DNA of 64,000 nt, taken from assembly GCF_016287535.1 (NCBI RefSeq), contig NZ_JAEFAJ010000001.1, positions 62,001-126,000 on the forward strand, in the 5' to 3' direction. This DNA comes from Ruminococcus sp. GTDB lineage: Bacteria; Bacillota; Clostridia; Oscillospirales; Ruminococcaceae. The notes under the pieces were generated by a model, which did not search any database, was not told the DNA's origin, and saw only the letters and a program-made list of their open reading frames with translations. Below are positions 33,007-41,564 of the stretch, piece by piece. The position numbers and the translations under genes are program-made. How positions within the stretch are numbered: the stretch's first letter is position 1; each line of letters begins with the position of its first letter.

Positions 33007-35355
33007 ATGGATCCTAATCAGAACAGGCCACAGGGCAGACGTAAAAACGTCACATCCGGTGGCAGCGGAGCACATAGAAGAGGCGAAGGCCTCGGCACAG
33101 GACCTGTCGGATCAGGCAGCTATTCCGGCGGATCGACTGGTGGCGGCGGAAGCAATGCGAAAAGAGCTGCAGCCGGAGGCGGCGGTCTTATTACTCTCCT
33201 CATCATCGGATTTTTCATTTTCAAGATGATGAGCGGCGGAGGCGGCGGTCTTGGAGATCTTCTTGGTTCACTTACTGGCGGAAGCGGCGGCGGTTCTGCT
33301 CCTGCCGGATTCGATTTCAGTACTGATGATACCGCAGTCGGAAGTGATACAAGTGACAGTGCGGTTGATACATCAGTTGCCACCGGCTCACGTGAAAAAC
33401 GTACAGTTATCAAAGGAAACGGCGAAGATGTCGTTACTCTTATGGTTTATATGTGCGGTACTGATCTTGAGTCAAAGTATGGTATGGCTTCTTCCGATAT
33501 GGAAGAAATGAGATCTGCAACATTCGGCGATAATGTAAATGTAATTATATTTACCGGCGGATGCTCCAAATGGAAGGTAAGCGTTATAAGCAACAGCGTA
33601 AATCAGATCTACCAGATAAAGAACGGTCAGATAGGAAGGATCGTTGAAGATGCCGGAAATAAGGCTATGACTGATCCTAACAATCTTGCTTCATTTATAC
33701 AGTTCTGTTCAAAGAATTTCCCTGCAAACAGAAATGAGCTTATTCTCTGGGATCACGGCGGCGGATCAGTTACCGGCTACGGCTATGATGAGAAGAACCA
33801 GAGAAGCGGTTCCATGTCACTTGCAGGCGTAAATCAGGCTCTCAAGAGCGGCGGTGTAAAGTTTGACTTTGTAGGCTTTGATGCTTGCCTTATGGCAACG
33901 GCTGAAACTGCTCTAATGCTCAATGAGCACGCAGATTACCTTATTGCTTCAGAAGAAACTGAGCCTGGCATCGGCTGGTACTATACAAACTGGCTTACAA
34001 AACTCGGCAGCAATACTTCAACTCCTACACTTGAAATCGGAAAAGTCATCGTTGATGACTTTGTAACAGAATGTGCAAAGAAATGCAGAGGTCAGAAGAC
34101 AACTCTTTCGGTTATTGACCTTGCTGAATTTTCAAACACAGTTCCTAAGGATCTTACCGCATTTGCAAAATCTGTAAGCGACAAAATCGCCAAGGACGAA
34201 TATAAGGATATCTCCAACGCGAGATATTCAACACGTGAATTTGCTGAAAGTACAAGAATAGATCAGGTCGACCTGGTAAATCTTGCTGAGAATATCGGAA
34301 CACCCGAAGCAAAGGCTCTTGCTGAATCGCTGAAGAATTCAGTAAAATACAATCGTACTTCTTCAAATATGACCAATGCTTATGGTGTATCGATCTATTT
34401 CCCTTATCAGCGTGCTTCTTATGTAGACAAGGCGTGCAGCACTTATTCAGATATAGGAATGGATTCGGAATACTCAAAGTGCATAAAGCAGTTTGCTAAA
34501 GTTGAGACAGGCGGACAGATCGCTGCAGGCGGTACAGGCTCTGTACTTGGTTCACTCTTCGGAGGTACTGCATCATCAGGTTCATCAGGCAGCTCTGATA
34601 TGATCGGTTCACTTCTTTCATCTTTCCTGGGCGGCGGAAGAAGTATCGCCGGACTTGACGAGACAAATACCGAGTTTATGAAAGATACAGATGTAAGCGA
34701 CACGGCAGATTATCTTTCAACTCATTACTTTGATTCTTCAAAGCTCACTTGGGAAGAGAAAAATGGTACTTACACGATGAAGCTTGCCGAATCCCAGTGG
34801 GAAATGGTACATATGCTTGACCTCAATATGTTCTACGATGACGGTGAAGGTTATATTGATCTCGGTCTTGATAATATCTATTCGTTTGACAACGGTAACC
34901 TTGTAGCTGATACTGAAAAGAACTGGCTGTCTATCAACGGTAATGTTGTTGCATATTATCATACTGATACAACAAAGAGCGGCAATGATACTATTATATC
35001 CGGTTATGTTCCTGCTTTCCTTAATGGTGAAAGGGTAAATCTTATAATCCAGTTTGTAAATGATGATAACGGTTCTATCGTCGGAGCTTCAACTGATTAT
35101 GTAGGCGGCGAAACAGAAGCTGTTGCAAAGAATCTTACTGAAATAAACGTAGGAGACACTCTTGAATTCATCTGTGACTATTACTCATACGATATGGAAT
35201 ATCAGGATAGCTATTTAATAGGCGATGTAGTAACTGTTACTGATAATATGACTATCAGCAACACTGATGTCGGAAGCGGCGCTTGCCATATTCTCTATCG
35301 CTTCACTGATATATACAACCAGAGCTACTGGTCAGAGCCTATAGTTATAAAATAA
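33007..35355 (+). CDS. Membrane-anchored clostripain-family (C11) cysteine peptidase
   Basis: The 782-residue protein starts with a cytoplasmic Gly/Arg/Asn-rich stretch (1-60), one membrane helix (61-75, LITLLIIGFFIFKMM), a Gly-rich linker and then a C11 caspase-like domain from about 140. The catalytic dyad is His250 (LWDHGGG) and Cys294 (GFDACLM). Residues after about 540 include another Gly/Ser linker and a beta-rich C-terminal domain. Clostripain enzymes cut after Arg and self-process. The ATG at 33007 follows GGAGG; the earlier ATG at 32995 overlaps that site. The substrate is unknown; the anchored position suggests surface-protein processing. Confidence 0.9.
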   Translation: MDPNQNRPQGRRKNVTSGGSGAHRRGEGLGTGPVGSGSYSGGSTGGGGSNAKRAAAGGGGLITLLIIGFFIFKMMSGGGGGLGDLLGSLTGGSGGGSAPAGFDFSTDDTAVGSDTSDSAVDTSVATGSREKRTVIKGNGEDVVTLMVYMCGTDLESKYGMASSDMEEMRSATFGDNVNVIIFTGGCSKWKVSVISNSVNQIYQIKNGQIGRIVEDAGNKAMTDPNNLASFIQFCSKNFPANRNELILWDHGGGSVTGYGYDEKNQRSGSMSLAGVNQALKSGGVKFDFVGFDACLMATAETALMLNEHADYLIASEETEPGIGWYYTNWLTKLGSNTSTPTLEIGKVIVDDFVTECAKKCRGQKTTLSVIDLAEFSNTVPKDLTAFAKSVSDKIAKDEYKDISNARYSTREFAESTRIDQVDLVNLAENIGTPEAKALAESLKNSVKYNRTSSNMTNAYGVSIYFPYQRASYVDKACSTYSDIGMDSEYSKCIKQFAKVETGGQIAAGGTGSVLGSLFGGTASSGSSGSSDMIGSLLSSFLGGGRSIAGLDETNTEFMKDTDVSDTADYLSTHYFDSSKLTWEEKNGTYTMKLAESQWEMVHMLDLNMFYDDGEGYIDLGLDNIYSFDNGNLVADTEKNWLSINGNVVAYYHTDTTKSGNDTIISGYVPAFLNGERVNLIIQFVNDDNGSIVGASTDYVGGETEAVAKNLTEINVGDTLEFICDYYSYDMEYQDSYLIGDVVTVTDNMTISNTDVGSGACHILYRFTDIYNQSYWSEPIVIK

Positions 35356-35384
35356 TTTATCAGGAATAAAAATACAAATAAAAG

Positions 35385-35424
35385 AGTCCCTTAAACATTT
35401 ATAAAGTTTAAGGGACTTGCTTTT
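35385..35424 (+). terminator. Terminator of clostripain-like gene
   Basis: Stem AGTCCCTTAAAC (35385-35396) / GTTTAAGGGACT (35406-35417), then TGCTTTT. Confidence 0.8.
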
Positions 35425-35440
35425 ATCTGACTTGATTATA

Positions 35441-35470
35441 AAAAAACCGGTACTCATTGAGTACCGGTTT
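35441..35470 (-). terminator. Terminator of tRNA-Pro
   Basis: Perfect 13-bp inverted repeat AAACCGGTACTCA (35444-35456) / TGAGTACCGGTTT (35458-35470). On the minus strand it runs into seven T, about 22 bp after the tRNA end. Confidence 0.85.
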
Positions 35471-35492
35471 ACGGGGTTATGCTGATCGCATC

Positions 35493-35568
35493 TGGTCTGA
35501 GTGACGGGACTTGAACCCACGGCCTCTACCACCCCAAGGTAGCGCGCTACCAACTGCGCCACACCCAG
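35493..35568 (-). tRNA. tRNA-Pro (anticodon GGG), CCA encoded
   Basis: The 76-nt cloverleaf folds by hand. The acceptor is CTGGGTG/CACTCAG, the D-stem GCGC, and the anticodon stem CTACC/GGTAG encloses loop TTGGGGT (anticodon GGG). The T-loop is TTCAAGT and the 3' end is A-CCA. The T-stem GTGGG/CCCGT has two adjacent G-U wobbles. It has its own promoter and terminator. Confidence 0.93.
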
Positions 35569-35597
35569 ACGAGTAATCATCGCAATCAACGATATAT

Positions 35598-35626
35598 ATT
35601 ATATCACCATATCCTTGATTTGTCAA
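35598..35626 (-). promoter_or_regulatory. Promoter of tRNA-Pro
   Basis: Perfect consensus on the minus strand: -35 TTGACA (35621-35626), 17-bp spacer, extended -10 TGATATAAT (hexamer 35598-35603). Confidence 0.85.
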
Positions 35627-35740
35627 GTATTTTCTGAAAAAATTTTTGGTATATTTTGAATCAAATATTATTTTGTACGATTTTACGCAGTTTTTACGAA
35701 AAATTAATATTTTGAGCGAACATATTAAACCGCTTTTCTA

Positions 35741-35769
35741 TGGACAAAACAAAAAGAATATGATATAAT
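35741..35769 (+). promoter_or_regulatory. Promoter of three-gene block 35790-37320
   Basis: Plus strand -35 TGGACA (35741-35746), 17-bp spacer, extended -10 TGATATAAT (hexamer 35764-35769). Confidence 0.72.
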
Positions 35770-35789
35770 AATATAATGGAGTTGGTAAT

Positions 35790-36035
35790 ATGCAAAAGCT
35801 TTATAAAAAAATTATATCGGTTTTTTTATCAAGTATGTTAATATGTTTATCTGTTCCCTTCTCGCAAGCAATCGCATTTGCAGCAGATGGCACATCATCT
35901 GAAAAAGTTTCCAAGGGAATGATTATATTTATCATGGTTACGGTATTTATCGTTACCGCAGTGATAACCGCTTATATTTCTTTTAAAATAACAGCGAAAA
36001 AAAATAATAATCAAAACAGAAACGATGATAAATAA
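35790..36035 (+). CDS. Small secreted/membrane protein of unknown function
   Basis: The 81-residue product has a signal peptide (about 1-32, ending near AIAFAADG), a short polar spacer, one membrane helix (about 43-68, MIIFIMVTVFIVTAVITAYI) and a basic, Asn-rich cytoplasmic tail. GGAG lies 8 bp before the ATG. I do not recognise a family. It opens a three-gene operon with a dockerin protein, so it may help anchor or regulate surface assembly, but that is inference from position. Confidence 0.78.
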   Translation: MQKLYKKIISVFLSSMLICLSVPFSQAIAFAADGTSSEKVSKGMIIFIMVTVFIVTAVITAYISFKITAKKNNNQNRNDDK

Positions 36036-36052
36036 TCTTAACGAATCTTATT

Positions 36053-36331
36053 ATGGATATTGATCTTTATATCGATTTCGTATATCATGGCTTTTACAGG
36101 CTTGATGATATCGAAGAACGCTTTAATGAATATTCATTGATGGCTCAGGAAGCTGCGGCTGATCTTGCTGAGGATGAGATCATTCTGTTTGCTATATATG
36201 CCTTTGATGAAGAGACGCAACGCTTTTTATATGCTAATTTTATGATGAGAAAGCTAAAGCTCGACCATTATGCCCGTGTTTGTGAAAGGCTTTCAAAATT
36301 CTGCAGATTATTCTGCGTTGGAAACAGTTAG
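36053..36331 (+). CDS. Small acidic hypothetical protein
   Basis: The 92-residue product is soluble, acidic at first (DIEERFNEYSLMAQEAAADL) and has aromatic clusters (DFVYHGFYRL, RFLYANFMMRKL). No motif, signal or membrane segment is visible. The ribosome-binding site is weak; it starts 17 bp after the previous stop, so coupling is likely. Family unknown. Confidence 0.65.
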   Translation: MDIDLYIDFVYHGFYRLDDIEERFNEYSLMAQEAAADLAEDEIILFAIYAFDEETQRFLYANFMMRKLKLDHYARVCERLSKFCRLFCVGNS

Positions 36332-36342
36332 GTGGAATATAT

Positions 36343-37320
36343 ATGTTAATGAAAAATATACTTGCAGCTGTAAGTTCGGCTGTTCTTCTGTCGCTGGTTT
36401 ACATTGCAGCAAATACTGCTTCACATGACAGTTATGAAGTCTATGGAGCATCCGAAGCAGCAGCTTCAACGACTACAAGTACATCATCGGCTGATTCTAC
36501 TGCAACTGCGACCTCATCTGCATCAGGAACCACAACTACCACTGAGCCGACAACTGTAAAAAAATATAATATAACATTTCTTGATTTTGAAGGTAAAACT
36601 CTGAAAACTATCGAAGTTGAAGAAGGTTCAGCTATTGATTACAGCCTTGTTGATACAAGTTCACTTGATAAACATCTGGATTCCAATACTGAATTGGCTT
36701 TTTCTTCATGGGATATAACTCCTAAAGTGGCAGATAAAGACTATACTTTACATCCCCTTTCAAAAACAGCTAAAATATACTATACAAAGAAGCCTGACAA
36801 GTACAGATATTTTTCTACTAACGGAAAAGTGCTCCTTGACGGAATGCAGGTATATATAGATCTTTCTGTACAGACTCCCCAAAAGGATAAAGACGGAAAA
36901 TTTATATCCGAAGAAAAAACAATAGATATTTCGTCAAGCTGTGTCGCTAAACCTGTCGCGCTGTCTGCTGCTTTCGCAAAAAGTGACAAAGCCACTATAT
37001 CTGTATATCCCATCGGTGATAATAAGCCGATTTTCTCTTTTGACATAATATGTTTCAGAGATCTTGGCGATGTAAATGAAGATGGAATGATAGATTCGGT
37101 TGACGCTTCCATGGTCCTTAACATCTATGCCAATATTGCCGCATCAAGGACATATAAGCCTACAGAAAAGCTAAAAAAGCTTTCCGATGTTAATATGGAC
37201 AATAAAGTTGACGTGCTTGACGCTTCGATTATTCTTGAGTATTATGCTGTCGCATCTACCGCAAAGGATTTTATGGACTGGGAAAATATCCTTGATTTTG
37301 ATAAGATCCTTAAACAATAG
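36343..37320 (+). CDS. Membrane- or cell-surface dockerin-domain protein
   Basis: The 325-residue protein has an N-terminal hydrophobic signal or anchor (5-25), a Thr/Ser-rich linker (38-72), a beta-domain opening YNITFLDFEGKTLKTIEV that resembles InlB-B/MucBP repeats (75-145), a second beta-domain and a dockerin at about 241-305 (GDVNEDGMIDSVDASMVLNI and SDVNMDNKVDVLDASIILEY). No catalytic domain is visible, so it is likely a structural or adaptor component. The ribosome-binding site is AGGTGG. It ends the three-gene block. Confidence 0.82.
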   Translation: MLMKNILAAVSSAVLLSLVYIAANTASHDSYEVYGASEAAASTTTSTSSADSTATATSSASGTTTTTEPTTVKKYNITFLDFEGKTLKTIEVEEGSAIDYSLVDTSSLDKHLDSNTELAFSSWDITPKVADKDYTLHPLSKTAKIYYTKKPDKYRYFSTNGKVLLDGMQVYIDLSVQTPQKDKDGKFISEEKTIDISSSCVAKPVALSAAFAKSDKATISVYPIGDNKPIFSFDIICFRDLGDVNEDGMIDSVDASMVLNIYANIAASRTYKPTEKLKKLSDVNMDNKVDVLDASIILEYYAVASTAKDFMDWENILDFDKILKQ

Positions 37321-37327
37321 TAAATAT

Positions 37328-37351
37328 AAAAAGCTCAGTAAAAACTGAGCT
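37328..37351. terminator. Bidirectional terminator between convergent dockerin genes
   Basis: Stem AGCTCAGT (37332-37339) / ACTGAGCT (37344-37351) with loop AAAA, flanked by A-runs and T-runs on both sides. It serves the plus-strand gene ending at 37320 and the minus-strand gene ending at 37374. Confidence 0.82.
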
Positions 37352-37373
37352 TTTTTCTTGGTTATTTATGGAT

Positions 37374-38285
37374 TCAATTCTTTTTGATAAATGAATTGAG
37401 CGTCATATCCTCGCTGCCGCTTGAAACATATGCATAGAATCCGAGAACACGGCTTGCATCAACAGCATCAACAAATTTATTTCCGTCAACATCTGAAGCT
37501 GCCCTCTGACTTTCTGTCATTGATGATTCTCCGGAAGCTGATGTAACTGCATACTCATAAAGTATCTTTGATGCATCTACCGCATCTACAAAACCATCAT
37601 CGTTAACATCTCCAAGCTTTCTGTCGGAAACATTTATGATGAGATCTTCACATTTTCCGGCCATATCAACACTTTTAATGATAGTTTTATCTTCATATCT
37701 TGGAGTTACAGATGAATAATAATCAGGCTTGCTTATAACTTCGACAGTATATCTTCCGAATTCAGCATCTTTTTCAAGAGCAGCGTTAAAACAAGCGATA
37801 GGATAATCGGCTGCGGAATCACCTGTAAGAGCCATAGGATCACCGGACATAGTTGAATATGCTACAGCATGAATATTTAAGCCGTTTTCATTATAGTCCT
37901 TAAGCAGAATTTCGTCCGGATTTTCATTGAAGTAAGAAAATGGTGCTTTTCCGTATTTTTTGTTATCTATCGGATTTGACAGATCCTTTAGCACGATTCC
38001 CTTCTTTTCACACTGCCACTTTGCAAGAACCTTTCCGGCAAGCTTCTGCTCATCATTAAGGTAAATAGCGCATGGAACAGATATACTGTCAGATGATGCT
38101 GCCTTTGTATTGATAAAAACAACACCGCCTCTTAAAACTTCGTAGTCACTTCCTTCGTCAACCTGAAAATTGAAGTACGGATTGTATTCCGGTACATCTG
38201 CTGTATCTGCAGCATTTGCCGCAAATGAAGCAGTTATACCTGCGACCAGAACAGTTGATGTGATAATTGAGATAGTTTTTTTCAT
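37374..38285 (-). CDS. Secreted dockerin-domain protein of unknown function
   Basis: The 303-residue protein has a Sec signal peptide (1-25, ending ANA), a beta-rich region of about 195 residues without a recognised catalytic motif, and a C-terminal dockerin at 224-287. Both calcium-binding repeats are strong: GDVNDDGFVDAVDASKILYE and SDVDGNKFVDAVDASRVLGF. The duplicated DAVDAS core suggests a distinctive cohesin specificity. AAAGGAGTAA lies before the ATG. It starts 15 bp after mtnN on the same strand, so the two share a transcript. Confidence 0.85.
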   Translation of the reverse strand: MKKTISIITSTVLVAGITASFAANAADTADVPEYNPYFNFQVDEGSDYEVLRGGVVFINTKAASSDSISVPCAIYLNDEQKLAGKVLAKWQCEKKGIVLKDLSNPIDNKKYGKAPFSYFNENPDEILLKDYNENGLNIHAVAYSTMSGDPMALTGDSAADYPIACFNAALEKDAEFGRYTVEVISKPDYYSSVTPRYEDKTIIKSVDMAGKCEDLIINVSDRKLGDVNDDGFVDAVDASKILYEYAVTSASGESSMTESQRAASDVDGNKFVDAVDASRVLGFYAYVSSGSEDMTLNSFIKKN

Positions 38286-38300
38286 AATATGTTACTCCTT

Positions 38301-38978
38301 TCAAAGCAGCTCAGCCATGCGAAGAACGATCTCAGCAACACGCTTAGCTGCAATTTTTTCAAATTCGTCAAATGACATTGCACCTTCATCATCGGCATTG
38401 TCGGAAATGCAGCGAACACTGACGTAGGGAAGCTTATTGAGATAACAGCAATGTCCGACTGCAGCGCTTTCCATATCAACAGCATATGGATCAAATTTTT
38501 CAAGTATAGCATTTTTTACTTCGTTGCTTGAAATAAATGTCTCACCGGAAACAATACGACCTCTGAATGACTTTACGCCTGATTCCCTGCAAACCTTCTC
38601 AGCGGTACTCATCAGTGTTTCATCAGCCTTGAAAATACCGCAATAAGGAGGATAATCCTTGAGAAAATGAAGATCAAGATCATGAGGCAGAACTTCCGTA
38701 GAGATTACGATATCACATACCTTGACTGCACTGTTCATTCCGCCTGCTATACCTGTATTAATCACACAATCAGGGTGAAAGTTATCGATGATCACCTGTG
38801 TACAGAGTGCTGCGTTAACCTTGGCAATGCCGCAGCAAGCATTTATAATTGTTTTGCCGCTTTTTTCATTGATATAAAAATCGAAACCGGAGATGTGCTT
38901 TATCTCCCCTATGCCGAGCATTTCACGTATATCCGTAAGTTCTGACGGCATTGCTCCGATAATCGCAATTGTGTTCAT
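38301..38978 (-). CDS. mtnN: 5'-methylthioadenosine/S-adenosylhomocysteine nucleosidase
   Basis: The 225-residue enzyme splits adenine from methylthioadenosine and S-adenosylhomocysteine in the activated-methyl cycle. The family opening IAIIGAMPSEL, the GIAGG motif (NTGIAGGMN) and the purine-binding AVDMESAAVGH are present, as is SDNADDE containing the catalytic Asp. The ATG at 38978 has GGAGTG; the GTG at 38987 lies inside that site. It has its own promoter and is followed by the secreted dockerin gene. Confidence 0.95.
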   Translation of the reverse strand: MNTIAIIGAMPSELTDIREMLGIGEIKHISGFDFYINEKSGKTIINACCGIAKVNAALCTQVIIDNFHPDCVINTGIAGGMNSAVKVCDIVISTEVLPHDLDLHFLKDYPPYCGIFKADETLMSTAEKVCRESGVKSFRGRIVSGETFISSNEVKNAILEKFDPYAVDMESAAVGHCCYLNKLPYVSVRCISDNADDEGAMSFDEFEKIAAKRVAEIVLRMAELL

Positions 38979-39010
38979 TTTTATCACTCCAAATCAAATT
39001 TACTGTTTTT

Positions 39011-39039
39011 ATTATAGCATATATTTATAAACAAATCAA
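39011..39039 (-). promoter_or_regulatory. Promoter of mtnN-dockerin operon
   Basis: Minus strand -35 TTGATT (39034-39039), 17-bp spacer, -10 TATAAT (39011-39016). Confidence 0.75.
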
Positions 39040-39051
39040 GTATAATAAAAC

Positions 39052-39085
39052 GATCGTACCATTTAAAGCAATAAACGGTACGATC
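39052..39085 (-). terminator. Terminator of alaS operon
   Basis: Inverted repeat GATCGTACC (39052-39060) / GGTACGATC (39077-39085), then GTTTTATTAT on the minus strand, overlapping the stop codon of the last gene and lying directly before the mtnN promoter. Confidence 0.7.
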
Positions 39086-39624
39086 TATCTTTTTTTGCGG
39101 AACTTTGGCATAAGTCTTTTACGGTATATCTTATACGTCAGATCAAGATCAAAGTCGTAAAACAAAAAAACAAGGTTTGATATCCCGAGCATGATATATG
39201 CGCCATATTTTCCGAAATCATCAAATTCTTCAAGCATTTCCTGCATACCAAGTATGTAAACAGTTGTATAAAAGTAAGCAATTATACAGCTGTTGAATAT
39301 AATCAGTTTTACAAAAAGTCTTATAAAATCAGGCTTTATTCTTTGTATATAAAATCTCAGAATAGGATAATGTCCGAAAAAAAGAATGAATATCAAAGCC
39401 GCCTCTTTGTCAAAGGTTATAAACAGTGCGAGCAGACTTACCGCAAGATAAGTAAGGAAAGCCCATCCTGTACTGACTTCAACAGCTATTATCATCAGAA
39501 GGATACCGGCTATTCCTGGGAGAAGCAGGTACAGCGCAGGCAGTATTCCTGCCATGAACATTGTCACAAGGCAAAGTGCGGATACTATACCGCCCAGCGC
39601 GACCCTGTAGCTTATATCTCTCAT
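39085..39624 (-). CDS. Hypothetical integral membrane protein (ECF S-component-like)
   Basis: The 179-residue protein has five or six hydrophobic helices, including YLLLPGIAGILLMIIAVEVS and LIFILFFGHYPILRFYIQRI, then a basic tail (KIYRKRLMPKFRKKR). The helix pattern resembles ECF-transporter substrate-binding components of Clostridia, but no specific family is certain. Its start overlaps the SDR stop (ATGA), so it is coupled to it, as the last gene of the long operon. Confidence 0.75.
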   Translation of the reverse strand: MRDISYRVALGGIVSALCLVTMFMAGILPALYLLLPGIAGILLMIIAVEVSTGWAFLTYLAVSLLALFITFDKEAALIFILFFGHYPILRFYIQRIKPDFIRLFVKLIIFNSCIIAYFYTTVYILGMQEMLEEFDDFGKYGAYIMLGISNLVFLFYDFDLDLTYKIYRKRLMPKFRKKR

Positions 39625-40403
39625 TGTTTAAGAGCCTTTTCCTTTCCGTCAGAAGTCTTTTTGGCTTTTTGAATGTTATATACAATAGCAGCAAGAAGTT
39701 TATCAGGCAGGAAACGCGAAGCAAATGTTCCAAGCTGTACTGTAAGTCCCGGTATAGCGAAAAGCTTCCCGTTAAATGCCTTTTTAAGAGCATAACCTGC
39801 TGCATAATCAGCTGTGATCGGTTTTACAGAAAAGCTTACCCCAGCACGGTTGTTAAAATTGGTGTCAACAGGTCCGGGACAAAGAACAGTTATACTTACA
39901 TTTGAATGATCTCTTCTCAGTTCCTCATATATTGCGACAGAAAGTTTCAGGACATAGTTCTTTGAAGCGTAATACGCTGCCATAAGAGGGCCTGACATAA
40001 AACCAGCTGCTGAGGCAACATTAAGAATGGTACCATGATCTTTCTTCTTGAAATCACGTAAGAAAAGCTTTGTGAGAATGTGAAGAGCTGTCACATTAAC
40101 ATTTATCATATTGACTTCATCTTCAAGATCCGTTTCGTCAAATTTTCCGAACAGTCCGTATCCTGCATTATTTACAAGCATATCGATATCCTTGTTACGA
40201 CAAAATTCATAAACTTTAAAAACGTCTTCACGTGTGGAAAGATCAGCGGCAATTATCTCGATACAGCCGCCGAGAGATTTCTGGAGCTCTTTCAGCTTTT
40301 CCTCATTTCTTCCCGTAAGAACGAGAGACCAGCCTTTTTTTGAAAGTTTTGCTGCAAAGCTTTGTCCAATACCTGATGTTGCGCCGGTTATCAATGCTTT
40401 CAT
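39621..40403 (-). CDS. Short-chain dehydrogenase/reductase (SDR)
   Basis: The 260-residue classical SDR has the cofactor motif TGATSGIGQSFA, the structural NNAGYG motif and the active-site YxxxK (YYASKNYVLK). It reduces or oxidises a carbonyl/alcohol with NAD(P)H. The C-terminal 40 residues are hydrophobic then basic (FLPDKLLAAIVYNIQKAKK), hinting at membrane association, as in the YqjQ/DltE-like SDRs. The substrate is unknown. AAAGGAA precedes the ATG. It lies 4 bp after the DHHW-like gene. Confidence 0.88.
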   Translation of the reverse strand: MKALITGATSGIGQSFAAKLSKKGWSLVLTGRNEEKLKELQKSLGGCIEIIAADLSTREDVFKVYEFCRNKDIDMLVNNAGYGLFGKFDETDLEDEVNMINVNVTALHILTKLFLRDFKKKDHGTILNVASAAGFMSGPLMAAYYASKNYVLKLSVAIYEELRRDHSNVSITVLCPGPVDTNFNNRAGVSFSVKPITADYAAGYALKKAFNGKLFAIPGLTVQLGTFASRFLPDKLLAAIVYNIQKAKKTSDGKEKALKQ

Positions 40404-40407
40404 AAAA

Positions 40408-41553
40408 TCAGTTCCTTTCTGTTATTTTTTCAAGCTCTTTACTGTTTACGAGATTTTCAATACCAAACATAAAAAGCGTCTGACTGTAATCATTGATATT
40501 TACATAATCCGAAAGTGTTCCGTTCATATCTTCAGGAGATAAAACAGCAATTTCACTGTAATGCTGTGTAAGAAACGGTATAAAACAGTTCGCGTAGCTG
40601 TCCTTGACAACAAGTATTTTCTTTCCGTTTTTTACAGAGGTGTTTATTACAATAAACGGAGCCGGATCACCGAGAAATACCGAATACATATCACTTGAAT
40701 CGAGTTTGCTTCTGTCATAAAGATCTGATACGTCTGTACAACCACTGTCGGTTGTTTTCTTGAAAGAAACTACAGAAGCACCATCGCGGCATTTGAAAAT
40801 ATCTATTGTATCAGCTTTTGTCTTTTCAGAAAGCGTTCTTGTATAGAGATTGCCTCTGAATTTATCAGTAATATGTTCTATATTGTATTTATCATATGAG
40901 ATCGGCTTGAATCCCAGTTTCTGAATAACAGTTTTATATACACAGTATGCTCCGTATGATGTCCATTTAGTATCATTTCTGTAAAAAATATAGTTTTCAT
41001 TCAGCATTTTAAGGATATTGTATGCGTCGATCTTTTTTATATCACCGGACAGTAATTCATAAAATGAGGATATCTGCTGTTTTTCTGAACGTGCATTTGC
41101 ATTTTTAGGCAGAACATCGGCATAAATTCCGGAAGAACTTGGTATCGTTGTGAAATAAACTGTTCCGTTATAATACTCGGAATAGCTGTTCAATACAACA
41201 GCATTGAATGGTGCAGGAGTACGGAGAGACGTATCTGCATCAAGCAGTCTTGCGCCGCTCACATATACTCCGTTTACAATTTGCTCAGACAGTTCCGTCT
41301 GCATAACGGTTTTTGCCGATATCCATTTGCTTCTTTCCGCCAAATGATCCGTAATATAGTTCCCAAGCTGTTCAATGTCAGAACCATCTAAAAGACCTTT
41401 TGCGGACAAAACCGGAAAATCTGTCAGTACACGGTTTTCTGTAACTGAAAATTTTTCCTTTTCACGAAAAATAGTTGCAAAAGAAATAACCGCTATAAAT
41501 GAAAGTGTAAGAACCGCAGTTATCCTGCTTGTTACTTTTGCGATCTTTGTCAT
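40408..41553 (-). CDS. AlgX/DHHW-like surface protein with degenerate catalytic motif
   Basis: The 381-residue protein has an N-terminal membrane anchor (about 8-28) and an extracellular SGNH/AlgX-like domain of the DHHW family, partner of MBOAT acyltransferases. The start (ENRVLTDFPVLSAKGLLDG) and the serine motif VVKDSYANCFIPFL (Ser319) are typical. The name-giving DHHWT motif reads DTKWT here (Asp194-Thr-Lys-Trp), so both histidines are lost, including the expected catalytic one. It may bind glycan without transferring acyl groups. It starts 11 bp after the MBOAT gene. Confidence 0.85.
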   Translation of the reverse strand: MTKIAKVTSRITAVLTLSFIAVISFATIFREKEKFSVTENRVLTDFPVLSAKGLLDGSDIEQLGNYITDHLAERSKWISAKTVMQTELSEQIVNGVYVSGARLLDADTSLRTPAPFNAVVLNSYSEYYNGTVYFTTIPSSSGIYADVLPKNANARSEKQQISSFYELLSGDIKKIDAYNILKMLNENYIFYRNDTKWTSYGAYCVYKTVIQKLGFKPISYDKYNIEHITDKFRGNLYTRTLSEKTKADTIDIFKCRDGASVVSFKKTTDSGCTDVSDLYDRSKLDSSDMYSVFLGDPAPFIVINTSVKNGKKILVVKDSYANCFIPFLTQHYSEIAVLSPEDMNGTLSDYVNINDYSQTLFMFGIENLVNSKELEKITERN

Positions 41554-41564
41554 AAGATTTCCCC

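Noticed and set aside
33120-33413. Proline-rich ORF on the minus strand
   Set aside because: It is the antisense shadow of the Gly-rich N-terminus of the clostripain-like protein.
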